Below, in pieces: positions 1 to 12,195 of a stretch of DNA of 64,000 bases; the stretch's first letter is position 1; every line of letters starts with the position of its first letter. The notes below the pieces were generated by a model. That model had not been told where the DNA came from. It made no database searches and saw only the letters and a list, made by a program, of their open reading frames with translations. Source of the stretch: Rhizoclosmatium globosum (taxonomy: Eukaryota > Chytridiomycota > Chytridiomycetes > Chytridiales > Chytriomycetaceae); assembly GCA_002104985.1 (NCBI GenBank), contig MCGO01000098.1, positions 62,001 through 126,000 on the forward strand. Direction: 5' to 3'. Position numbers and translations under genes: made by a program.

Positions 1-422
1 CACTTGACTTCGCTCAGGAAGAGCTGGCAGCTCGGGGAGAGGAGAATGTGAGTTCTTTGTCCTCATTACTTCGATGCGTCTTTGTGACACGGCACAAATA
101 GCCTGAATTCCTTGAAGAACTGGAGCAAACAATGTCCCTTCTTGCATTCGACGCGTCCCAAGGATCCCCCGTGGCTGGTTTATTGGACTACAGCCAGCGT
201 CTCAAGACCGCTGGAGATTGAATGCGGCTATTTTGAAGGCACAGTGCCAAGAACGGAATCCAAAGCTTCCATCATTGTTGAAGATGTTGGTTTGGTCGCA
301 GGTCTGTTGGCATTTATTCGTTTACATCAATATTCACCATATAACTGCAGAATCAACTCGAAGAACGCGTCACTTTCCCCAAAATCAAGAACTTGGTAAC
401 AGCAGAATTGGAAGACTCATGA
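1..422 (+). CDS. GID8: GID8-like CTLH/CRA protein, 3' part
   Basis: This is the C-terminal part of a GID8/TWA1-type protein, a scaffold subunit of the GID/CTLH ubiquitin ligase. The visible reading starts LDFAQEELAARGEEN, passes a GT-AG intron (49-101), and continues PEFLEELEQTMSLLAFD and then SPVAGLLDYSQR, the typical CRA-domain order. A second intron (302-350) precedes NQLEERVTFPKIKNL and the stop at 420-422. Around 216-220 the frame breaks (after KTAGD, before NAAILKAQCQERNPKLP); one lost A would rejoin it, so I read it as one gene. The start and the LisH/CTLH part lie left of the window. Family assignment rests on motif order only, but is convincing. Confidence 0.85.
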
Positions 423-575
423 AACAAGTTGAATCAATCTAATGAGCGTCGTGTTTCTTCTACCCTATCTTCGTCAATAAATAGTTTACATCCATATCTG
501 ACTTTATTCTTTCGAATCTGTCAATTTAACCATCCCTCGCATAAAACCCAATTCAACAAAACTTCATCCTGTGCT

Positions 576-3279
<2,704 letters not shown>

Positions 3280-3503
3280 TTTGATGATTCAAGGCTGTAG
3301 TTGTGTGAGACAAGAAGGCCTTGGTTTTGGAGACTTTTCACCAACACAAATGGATCATCATCCACGTTGCTATTGACATTGTATCATAACTCCAAAATCG
3401 CGTGTATAAAATGAAAAATGATGTATTGTACTATAGCCGCATTCATCCCTTCATCAGAAACAAAAAGGCCACTCCCCTAACTTCCTCAAAATAGTTTACT
3501 GTT

Positions 3504-4324
3504 TTACTGAAAGAATCCTCGCTTTTGAGCTGGCTTTTCTGCAACTGGTGCATCGCCATTGTTTGATGGCGCTGGAGCAGCTGGAGGAGCAGCCGGCAGA
3601 TCAAGTTGAGGAGCAACTGGTTTGTAGGCATCCGACGACAGCCTTCCCAACATGGCACCAACTCCCTCCATAATACCAAGAATAATTCCTCCGAACGCAG
3701 CGGAAACAGCCATTGCTTGTGGTCCTGAACGAGCGGCCAAGATTCCTCCAGTTGCAGCACCAGCCTATCATTTAAACCTTTAGAATTTCGACCTTTGATG
3801 AACAGGTATGGTATGATATGGCAGAGACCAATGCCGACAGATTCCGTGACAGCTAAAGAGAATCGCAAAGAAACTCACCATAATAGCATTCCATGAGTCC
3901 TCCTTTCCACGAATAGCCACTAATGTACAATCACCAGCATTGAATAGACCAGACCAGACAGCGAATCCACCTCCAACAACCGGGGCTCTCGACTTGACAG
4001 AAGCAATGGTTCCAGCGAATCGATCTCCTCTATTCCAACAAGTCAATAACACTCTACGTTAGGTATCTCACGCACCGTGGTGAGTTTCTGTATCCTTTGA
4101 ATCCGTGCCAGATGGATCCACCAATAGCTCCCATCGCAAACGCAGCTCCAATGTCATAGACGATAATGTATGGACAAGGGTCTCTTGTTGTATCTGAGAT
4201 GTCGTGTCTTCCTCCGCCCTTTTAGAGGAATCTGTTAGCTGTCAAGGAAGTATGGTAGAGCTCAACCGAACCATTTGATAATGCTTTTGTTTGTTTTCGA
4301 AAAAAGGAAAACCAAGTGACTCAT
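3504..4324 (-). CDS. TIM17: Mitochondrial inner-membrane translocase subunit TIM17
   Basis: TIM17 is a core subunit of the TIM23 presequence translocase. The protein carries [16 protein letters not shown], then [20 protein letters not shown], an intron, [40 protein letters not shown] with KEDSWNAIM, another intron, and [20 protein letters not shown], matching the four Gly-rich membrane helices of TIM17. The tail after [13 protein letters not shown] is an Ala/Pro-rich extension ending in KRGFFQ. The N-terminus is uncertain: an ATG at 4322-4324 begins MSHL, followed by an intron and GGGRHDIS, which matches the usual short TIM17 N-terminus if the first exon is only about four codons. It diverges from the macro-domain gene at 4424 across about 100 bases. 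Confidence 0.92.
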
Positions 4325-4423
4325 CGTTTCTTAAATATAATCGCTTGCGTGGCTTTCTAAACCAGGACCTTCTGTTCTTTTGATCCTGGAATCTTCAGTG
4401 TACAGATCTGTAACTCTTAAGCT

Positions 4424-5087
4424 ATGATACAACAAAGACTTATTCTCCAATTCCGCGTGTTACACACTCCAAACATCCTCTCTCTACCAAATCGCTACGA
4501 TGCCCTCATAGTACCCACAAACAAATACCTTGTCGGATGCCGACTACCATACATCACCAAGGGGGCCAACATACCCTTCACACCAACCCCACCAAAGTCT
4601 GATATGTCCAGTCTCTGGGGCGGCCACGAAATCGACCACACTCGACAGTTATACCCGATCCAAAGTGTTGATGGATCAGTTCACGCAGAAGCTGGGCCTC
4701 AGTTACAAAAATACTTGGATTCCCTTCCCAAAGACATCGAAAACGTGAAATGCCCAACAGGAAGTGCAGTTGTTACGCCGTCCTTTGGTTTAGAGAAACG
4801 ATTCTCAGTGTTGGTTCACACGGCTGTTCCGTTTCGAGAAGACGTTCATTCTGAAATCTCTCTGCGAGACTGTTATATTTCAAGCATTGATGCAGTCCGC
4901 GCAACGTTTCCAACGGATGTATTGAAAATTGCGACTGTGTTGATTGGAAGTGGATCGCGTGCTTTCGATAACCATACCTGTATAACGCGGCCTTAGAAGT
5001 ATATCGCATTCTTTTGGAAGCGAAAAGAAGAATGTTAACTGGATTTTTGTGCGAGACGAATCGCAGTTTGAGTTGATGAGTAAATGA
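4424..5087 (+). CDS. Divergent macro-domain protein
   Basis: Macro domains bind or hydrolyse ADP-ribose and related nucleotides. Elements occur in the right order: YDALIVPTNKYLVG (first strand and Asn loop), DGSVHAEAGPQLQKYLD (the helix after the Gly loop), CPTGSAVVTPSFGL, a strand with VLVHTAVP, LRDCYISSIDAV, and the phosphate loop IGSGSRAFD. The end is VNWIFVRDESQFELMSK. Two one-base losses break the frame: near 4975-4977 (a C run, before YLYNAALEVYRILLE) and near 5030. The usual GGG-V loop is altered and a roughly 40-residue insert follows the first motif, so activity cannot be inferred. No signal peptide or membrane segment is seen. Confidence 0.72.
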
Positions 5088-5156
5088 TGGCGATATGATT
5101 ATATTCCTCGTGCAGACGATATGAAATGAATTGAGTAAAATGTAATACAAAAGAGG

Positions 5157-6239
5157 TCAATGTGTATATTGATGTTGCTGATATTGGCTGTGTTGTTGCT
5201 GTTGCTGTTGCTGCTGCTGCTGTAACTCTGCTGAACTATAGAAGTAGTAGTTTCCAAACTGATCATAATATCCGGGATATTGTGGCGTCTGCGGTAATGC
5301 CAGCTGCGATGGATGAGCTTCAACTTGTCCGTGATACGGTTGAGATACACGTGATACTAAACCTGCAGGATGAACTTGCGCCTGTGGAATATAGTTGCCT
5401 TGTTGTGAAAGAAGAACAGGGGGTTCGCGAGGCTGTGGCGATGGACTGTCAGAAACATCGAGGGGTTTCTCCAATACTCCCAAAGGCACAGGAGCAGCAT
5501 TATTAAACGCAGCATTCGTTTTCGGTGGTGGCGTTGGAGCATTCGCCAATTCTGAAACCTTGAACGTGTCGTTGTCAGTCCCTGCACGATTCATACGTTC
5601 TTTCCAAATAGAGCGACGGCAGTACACAATTAATCCAATTGCGATCAAAATAATAATGCCAGCTGCAACACAGATAGCAATCACAGCAGGGTTTGTGCTG
5701 CTCCCTGCTCCTGATTGTGGAATCGCAGTCGATGTGACAGTTGCTGTTGGCGATTCATCAACCTCAGAAGTAGTTGTAGTTGGTTCAACATATTCAGTGG
5801 TAGTCGGAACAATTTTCGATGTGATTGGCAGCAGCCGTGTAGTTGTGATGGGAACTGTTCCACTTCCCATCAAGCTCACAGAATCCGAAACCAAAGTATC
5901 GCTATGTCTTCCACAACTCAGATTATTACTTGGACAGATTGTAAGATCCGCCGTAACAGATTGCATCGATTGCCCGCTCTCAATCGGCGCAGACCCTGAA
6001 CAAGAAACTGACACACAGGATTTCGAAATGAGCGAAGACATTTCAGAGGGACATGACTTGAAGCGAGTCGCAGATCCAGTCGTACTGCATAGTAACGTGT
6101 TTGTATCCGAGTACGTAAAGCCAACACTAATCGTATCATCTTTAGAACCGACAGTGAAGAGGTACAGAGAGTTGAGGTAGAGAGTGGCAGTCACACGACC
6201 GGACTTGCTCTGCTCGATTTGAATGAGTGAGGTATCCAT
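5157..6239 (-). CDS. Single-pass membrane protein, mucin-like family member A
   Basis: I do not recognise a named family, but five paralogues lie in this window. Start chosen at 6239 (MDTSLIQIEQSKSGRVTATL) because members B and C begin the same way; a reading 19 residues longer is possible. The N-terminal domain has paired cysteines and ends CPSNNLSCG. A Thr/Pro/Ser-rich stalk follows, then one membrane helix (AVIAICVAAGIIILIAIGLI) and a basic border with KERMNRAG. The cytoplasmic tail carries AAFNNAAPVPLGVLE and QYPGYYDQFGNYYFY, then a poly-Gln run. There is no N-terminal signal peptide, so the membrane helix probably acts as a signal anchor with the N-terminus outside (inference). The frame is intact over its whole length. 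Confidence 0.8.
   Translation of the reverse strand: MDTSLIQIEQSKSGRVTATLYLNSLYLFTVGSKDDTISVGFTYSDTNTLLCSTTGSATRFKSCPSEMSSLISKSCVSVSCSGSAPIESGQSMQSVTADLTICPSNNLSCGRHSDTLVSDSVSLMGSGTVPITTTRLLPITSKIVPTTTEYVEPTTTTSEVDESPTATVTSTAIPQSGAGSSTNPAVIAICVAAGIIILIAIGLIVYCRRSIWKERMNRAGTDNDTFKVSELANAPTPPPKTNAAFNNAAPVPLGVLEKPLDVSDSPSPQPREPPVLLSQQGNYIPQAQVHPAGLVSRVSQPYHGQVEAHPSQLALPQTPQYPGYYDQFGNYYFYSSAELQQQQQQQQQQHSQYQQHQYTH
5172..5225 (-). repeat. CAG/CTG trinucleotide tract (poly-Gln)
   Basis: A run of TTG/CTG triplets on the plus strand encodes about ten consecutive glutamines near the C-terminus of membrane-family member A. It is likely length-variable. Confidence 0.85.
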
Positions 6240-6365
6240 AATATCGGGATCAAATTCCGTGATGTTGTCGGTTTGATGAGGCTGTGTTTTGATCAAAAAA
6301 AAGCCTAGACGAGTAAATGTTTCATAATATATGTCAATTCTATATTCTCCATGATAAAAAACTAA

Positions 6366-7479
6366 TTAAAACCCTTTTCTATTGCTGTACAGGTCTTGGC
6401 TGCCGTGATACTGCTGTGCCTCTGGATGTGGGTGCACCTCCAACCCTTGCTGCACTTGCGCCTGGGCATATTGAGCAGCCAGCTGCTCCTGCGTAAAGTA
6501 GTGATACTGTCCCTGCTCATCATAATACCCAGGGTACTGAGTAGGCTGCTGAGGAGCGACAACAACCGGCACAGGAACATATTGCGCGACATAAACCGGT
6601 TGCTGTTGCTGCTGCACAGGCTGCTGTGGAACAAACAACGGCATTCTTGCAGACGGAGCGTCCTTCGCAGCTCGTTCCGCGCGTTCCAATTCATCCAATT
6701 TCACAGGCGCTGAGGAGTTGAAAGCCGGGTTCTTTGGAAGTGGAGCGGCGGTCATTGGCTTTGATCCTTCTGGCCCAAAGTCTGCACGGTTCATACGTTC
6801 TTTAGACACTGAGCGGCGGAAGAAACATAAGATCCCGATCGCCATGATAATCGCAACTCCGACTCCAACTCCGACGCCAATTAACGTAGTATTTGAGCCA
6901 CTGCTGTTATCCGCTGGTGTTGAGGCAGTTGTAGATACTGTTGCGGTGGCGTCAATAGTAGCTGTAGAGATTCCAGCTTTTGTAGTAGTAGTCACAACCC
7001 CGTTACCACCAGTAGTAGTAGTTGTTGCCTTTCCTGCACCCGCCGTGGTTGTGTCCTGTCTTGGCAGGGAGATCTGGAGTATTTGCGCCTCCAGGGCTTC
7101 CACCACCTCCACTTCCAGCAAACGTAAACAGGTCTGAGGTAATCAAGTCCTGGTTTTGTCCACAGCTCAAATTCGTGCTTGGACAGATGGAAATACTGGC
7201 AGCCATTGATTCAGTAGAACTTCCATCCACGGCTGGTGCTGGGCCCGTGCAAGATACAGAGGCGCAGCTACGCAAAGAGAACATACTGAGAGGACAAGGT
7301 GACTTGTCTAGTGACCCTGTCGTCTGGCAGAGCATGGTGGCGGTATCACTGTAATCGAATTCGACAACGATAGTATCGTCTCTCGAGCTGACGTCCGACA
7401 AGTACCCACTCGTGAGATATAGCGTCGCAGTCACAACACCTGCTGCACCTTGTTCAACCTGGACAAGTGAAGTGGCCAT
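6366..7479 (-). CDS. Single-pass membrane protein, mucin-like family member B
   Basis: Paralogue of member A. The start at 7479 (MATSLVQVEQGAAGVVTATL) aligns with MDTSLIQIEQ of A. The ectodomain has the same cysteine arrangement and CPSTNLSCG. The frame breaks near 7060-7075, before a Thr-rich stalk (RQDTTTAGAGKATTTTTGG); one base restores it. A membrane helix with repeated Gly-Val pairs follows (LIGVGVGVGVAIIMAIGIL), then SVSKERMNRAD, NPAFNSSAPVKLDELERA, and the tail QYPGYYDEQGQYHYFTQEQL. The last motif is nearly identical to one in member E, 14 kb away, which argues for a constrained cytoplasmic function. It lies 127 bases upstream of A on the same strand. Confidence 0.78.
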
Positions 7480-7651
7480 GAACGATGCTTTTGGGATCAA
7501 CTTTCAATTTGGAGATGGAGATCTCAGGCTGGTTGATGGCAAACGAAAAAAAATGATGACACACGTGCCAAGTTCTGATCATTATTAGTTTATTTTATGG
7601 GAAAAACGTTCTCTAGTCAAATGTAAGGAATTGGTAGCGTACACTATGGCC

Positions 7652-8966
7652 TCATTGATATCCGAAACCAGGTTGAGGTGGTTGCGATTGGAAATGTTGT
7701 TGTTGTTGTGGAGGAATATATTGTTGAGGAACAGGAGCCCTGCAGGGTAGTACTGATAAGCTGGTTGTCCTTGTGGATATTGTACGGGTTGGTATTGCTG
7801 CTGCTGTGGGGCGTACTGAACTGGATATTGAGCTGGTGGGTACTGAGGGGCATATGCAGCGCCAGGTGGATAGGCAGTGTACTGCTGCTGGGATGGATAC
7901 TGACCGTAGTGCTGATCCTGTTGAACGTACTGCTGTGCTGCGGCATATAAACAGGTTGTTGCTGTTGAGGTTGTTGTGTGGTACGACAGCTTCCTCCTTC
8001 TTTGGCACATCGTTCCGAACATTTTGACCACTGGCTGGTCTCTCTAATGCACTCAAAGATACAGGTGGCGCATTGTTAAAAGCAATATTGGTATTTCGGT
8101 TGTGGAGCAGGGGAATCGACAGCAGCGCGAAGACGTTCAAGCCTTTTCTCCTGTTCATGCAAAGAGTCGATTTGTGGTGCTTCTTGCTTGATTGGAGGAC
8201 TTGGAATAACGGGCGCGGGGCTGACAGGAGGTTCAAAGTGCATTCGTGGTTCTGCTGTTTCAAAGGAATAGGTGCCGGGCCTGGCGTACCGCCTCTTGTT
8301 TCGAAAGAAACCGGTTCGGTCGGGTACGTTTCTGTCAAATCACGCAGAGTGTCTTCGCGCCTTCTCTTGCGTTGTTCCCTCTTTCTGATAACAACCACAC
8401 CAGCGATCCCGAGGAGAAGCAGTATACCAGCCACGATAACGGCCACTACGACTCCAGAGGGACCGCTGCTTCCACCATTATCAGTTGGTTGCTGCGATGG
8501 TGATGCAGTGGTTGCTGGATTGTTTGCGCCAGGAGTCCACCCTTTGCAACCAGGGCCACTGGAACCGCCGTCACCGATCCCCCCGCACCACAGCTACTCT
8601 GACCCGATGGACACACTTGGAAGCTCGCCTGCCAAGTCGGAGTGAGTCACGGTTCCTTCAAGCAAACAGAGAACACACCTTGATCTGGTAGGTCCCACTC
8701 GTCTGAACCGAATCCTGCAACACCGGACACTTGATTACTAAGCACGGCGCCGAAAGCCCCGGCGGACACGAATCGGCGAAACTGGGCTTTGGCGAAAGAA
8801 GAAAGCCCGCGACCGCATCGCAAAGGTGCGGCAGAACAGACACGCCGTCGAACGAGGCGCTCACTTGGCTCGCCGTCGACGGGAACGACGACAGCAGCGA
8901 TGACGACAGCGAGAGCGTCGCTGTGATTGCTCCAGAGGAGTCTTGGGAGACACTGAGCGACGACAT
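7652..8966 (-). CDS. Single-pass membrane protein, mucin-like family member C
   Basis: Third tandem paralogue, starting MSSLSVSQDSSGAITATLSL at 8966. An intron begins after TYQIK (GTGTGT, about 8680) and ends before ASFQVCPSGQSSCG. The membrane helix is VVVAVIVAGILLLLGIAGVV, followed by a strongly basic stretch (RKREQRKRRRED). The tail has AFNNAPPVSLSALERP, matching A and B, and then a Gln/Tyr/Pro-rich region with many QYP steps, ending GFGYQ. The YPGYYD motif itself is not seen. At least four frame changes occur (near 8500, 8230, 8090, 7990 and 7740); each side is clearly coding, so single-base losses are likely. About 165 bases separate this start from the divergent RBR gene. Confidence 0.7.
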
Positions 8967-9132
8967 TGTAACTCTTTTAATTCCCTTTTCTTAGATCACT
9001 AAAGGACTAAAGACTTATTCTATATATTATATCATCTAAACAACAAAGCGTTGAACCTCGTTGCAGAACACCAGATTGGAATCTGAAATATCGGGAAAAC
9101 AACAACTGGAATCAAAACATCTCGCAAATCGA

Positions 9133-10321
9133 ATGCTGAATACCCAAGCGACCTGATGATTCTGATGCATCAAGCATCAACTCTTTCTGCGATTCTGAGC
9201 AAAGCAGTGATGACGAATGGTTTGATGATCCCGAAGTTATGGGCGTGAATCTGGCCGTGCATCAACCAGCAAAGCCGTACAAGCAGCAAATGCCACTTCA
9301 GCGACAGAAAGCTTTACTGTGCTTTCTATCAATCAGGTTTACGCGTTGTGCCTTGAATCCTTTGACCAATTAGACTTGAACAATTCAAAGACGGATACCG
9401 AGCCTGTATTTTGTCACGGGTGCGAGTATGACAGCTTGAAACAAGGTAGAGAATTGTATTCACTCGAATGTGGGCATTTGATATGCAAGCCCGCTGGTGC
9501 TACTACCTTCGAGACAAAGTCCCCAAAGGAATCTCACCAATCAAATGTCCGCATGAAGGCTGCACCGCCGAGCCAACACACTCTCAAATCGTGGCGCTTT
9601 CTGACAAGGCTACTGCAGCTCAGTACATGAATCTTATGCTCGAGCAGTTTCTTCATGACTCGCCAAACCTTATCCGCTGTCCATCCCGCACCTGTGACAA
9701 CGCAATCTCGTTCTCTGGAAAAGTGAAAAAATCACCACGTCCTTTATGTGCGCAACCGGATAGTTTGGAAAGTTATACACCCGTTTCGTGCACTTGCGGC
9801 GCGTCATTCTGCTTCAATTGCCACATCCCAAATCATGACCCTGCTCCTTGCGAGGTCGTCAGACACAGCCAAGCAAAAGTGAAGAATATGTTACTTTTTG
9901 TCCTCTTGAAAAGTAAGTACAGAATATTCCGATTCATAACTCATATTAATTCAGATATGAATTAGAATGTCCAAAATGCAATACTTCTGTTGAAAAGTGC
10001 AACGACTCGAATCAAACCACGTGCCTTCAATGTTTTCACAAATTCTGTTGGTTCTGCAGGCAAGACTGGTATCACTTCAATCACGACTGCCGCTTCGAAA
10101 ATACGGACGAATCCGCCACAAAACCATCTCGATATGAACACATGTTAAATACGTTGAGAGACGTTCAGCGCCTTGAGAAATACTACTTCACGATATCCAT
10201 ACTTTCATACTTACGAATCCATTTCAGATACTGAACGAACCTTGTCAATGCCTTTCAAACAATCAAATGGTGCTACTGTCTCAAGTCTTACTTAAAGCAA
10301 ATCTCGCATTGCAACACTTGA
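9133..10321 (+). CDS. RBR (RING-IBR-RING) protein A, catalytic Cys replaced by Ser
   Basis: First of three tandem RBR paralogues. RBR E3 ligases pass ubiquitin from E2 through a cysteine in RING2. An acidic N-terminus (DDSDASSINSF, SSDDEWFDD) leads to RING1 (FCHGCEYDS, LECGHLICK, IKCPHEGC), IBR (LIRCPSRTCDNAI, CTCGASFCFNCHIPNHDPA) and, after a short intron (about 9911-9951), RING2 (ECPKCNTSVEKCND, then SNQTTCLQCFHKFCWFC). The residue nine positions after the second CPKC cysteine and four before the next Cys should be the catalytic Cys; here it is Ser (codon 10007-10009). The frame shifts near 9485 and probably near the intron. The C-terminus has IKWCYCLKSYLKQ, shared with the paralogues. The start is uncertain because the N-terminal frame is also broken. 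Confidence 0.78.
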
Positions 10322-10591
10322 TGTAAATTGCAACAACTGGAAAAATCGTGGTGACGTGCTTGAACGAAAGATTTCAAATGAGGCAGAGATGTGTCCTGTG
10401 GTGACCAGTTGTAAGTGGAGGTCGACTTTTGAAACAACGTGGAAGATTGAAGGGAGGTCAGTTTGAATGGAACTTTAAGTCAGTTTAAATTAATATTTCA
10501 TTTGAATATGGGATTTACTTTTAATTATTATTTTCAATTGAATTGGTTCAAGATTTACCACTCAAAGTGTGTGAGAAATCATCCTCAGCAT

Positions 10592-11879
10592 ATGAACGAC
10601 GAAACTGAGTCTCCGACGTTGAGAGTAACCCACATCCGAATCAAGCGGAGAGGTGGAGTATTACGACGACGTGACGATCTCGAAATCTTTGGCTCCGAGT
10701 CTTGTGATAGCGATGACAACGATGAGATCACTATGGCACCAGCCAAACTCTACACGATCCATTCCGTCCAAGAGCTGCGTGAACAGCATCAAACAAAGAA
10801 CGAACTAGAAGCTTTGAATGTTTACGAACCCTCAAACAACATCTTCAGTGCCTCGCTTGCAACCACGACGGAACAACCTATAACGAAGTCTTTGCACTCC
10901 AGTGCGGTCATGCGATGTGCAAGGGCTTTTGGTCGCATTACCTCTGGTTGAAGGTACACTGCGAAAAAAGCACTGCAATAAGTGTCCTATCACACCTTGT
11001 ACCCAAACCATCTCTCCAACAACTGTATCTCGTCTATCCGATAAATCAACAGCTGAAAAGTACGCTTCGCTTCAATTCGAAGAGCAGTCACTGAAGTCGC
11101 ATCTGTCACCCAGTGTCCTGCACCTGGTTGCTCCAACGTAATCACTTGGAACAATATGGCCATGCTGAACGACCAGTCATTCATCCCGCTCGTCACTTGT
11201 TCTTGTGATCACTCCTTTTGCTTTCTTGCGGAATCCCAATCATGAGCCTGCACCGTGCGCCATCACCTCCTCTTGGATTTCAAAAGTTAGAGAGTATCAG
11301 TCTGCTGCTTGGATTGCTGCCAACACTAGAAGTAAGGATTTATGTTGTTCTGGGTTGATCTAACAATCAGCAAATAAGATTGTCCAAAATGTTCCATATC
11401 CATAGAGCGAGATGGAATTCTCATTAATATGACATGTCCAAAGTGCCATCACGCATTTTGCTGGAGCTGCTTGGAGCCTGTTGATGAAAGCCATTGGAGT
11501 TGTTATATGAGTGACCCATATCCCAGCAATACCATATATTTTCCCCAAGAATGACTTCATTGAAGGTTTCATTCGTTTCGATGAACCAGAGCAACACCAG
11601 ATTCCAGCAGAAATTGAACACGACTTACAAATCACTCGGGAAGCTTTAAAATGGAGTTATTGCCTCCAGTTCCACCTTGACAACAACCCAGAACATGACC
11701 TATTTCTCTTCAGTCTTGCGGAACTACGTGAGGAGGTTGACTCGTTGAGTAAGTATTTGAAAAATGAATCATTTGACGTGTTGGTAAAAAAGGTTGGGTT
11801 GGTGACTAAGAAGAGGAAGGCATTGCTTGAGGCAGTACGGAAAGTGTCAAAAGGGAAGCGATACGTTTTGAGTTCTTAA
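10592..11879 (+). CDS. RBR (RING-IBR-RING) protein B, catalytic Cys replaced by Leu
   Basis: Second RBR paralogue, starting at the ATG at 10592 (MNDETESPTLRVTH). An acidic segment and the shared HSVQELREQH block precede RING1 (CNHDGTTYNEVFALQCGHAM, CKGFWSHYLW). IBR follows (QCPAPGCSNVITWNN, then VTCSCDHSFCF), then an intron (GTAAGG near 11331 to AG near 11378), and RING2 (CPKCSISIERDGI, then LINMTCPKCHHAFCWSC). The catalytic position is Leu (codon 11420-11422), with C-x9-L-x4-C spacing kept. Several frame breaks occur (near 10830, 10965, 11090, 11225 and 11535). The C-terminal helical part (ALKWSYCLQFHLDN, then VLVKKVGLVTKKRKALLE) is intact to the stop. It is the most broken of the three, so decay of this copy is possible. 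Confidence 0.72.
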
Positions 11880-12195
11880 AGGAGCAAAATAAAAAGTGCA
11901 CGATACCATAAACCAAAACGACCGAACCTTCAAAACAACTAATAAATAAAATGAGACAAATTAAAGCAACACGAGGCGATATAAGATACAAGGGGAAGGG
12001 ATCATTTTCTGAAAGCAACGTTGGAAGAGAGGTACGCGCTTTGAGTCAGTTTTGAGGCATTATACAACATTTCCTCATAATATCTTCATGGTTTTTATTT
12101 TTTCACGTGAGGTCTCATGTTCGACTCAAACGTGGTTCAAGAAGCAACCGTTAAGAAAGGCCTTTTTAAATCATTGCCCAACAGAATTTTGTATT
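11880..12195. other. Intergenic spacer between RBR-B and RBR-C
   Basis: AT-rich spacer with no coding signal of its own. It should hold the 3' end of RBR-B and the promoter of RBR-C. The in-frame reading upstream of the RBR-C ATG shows no conserved sequence. Confidence 0.6.
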
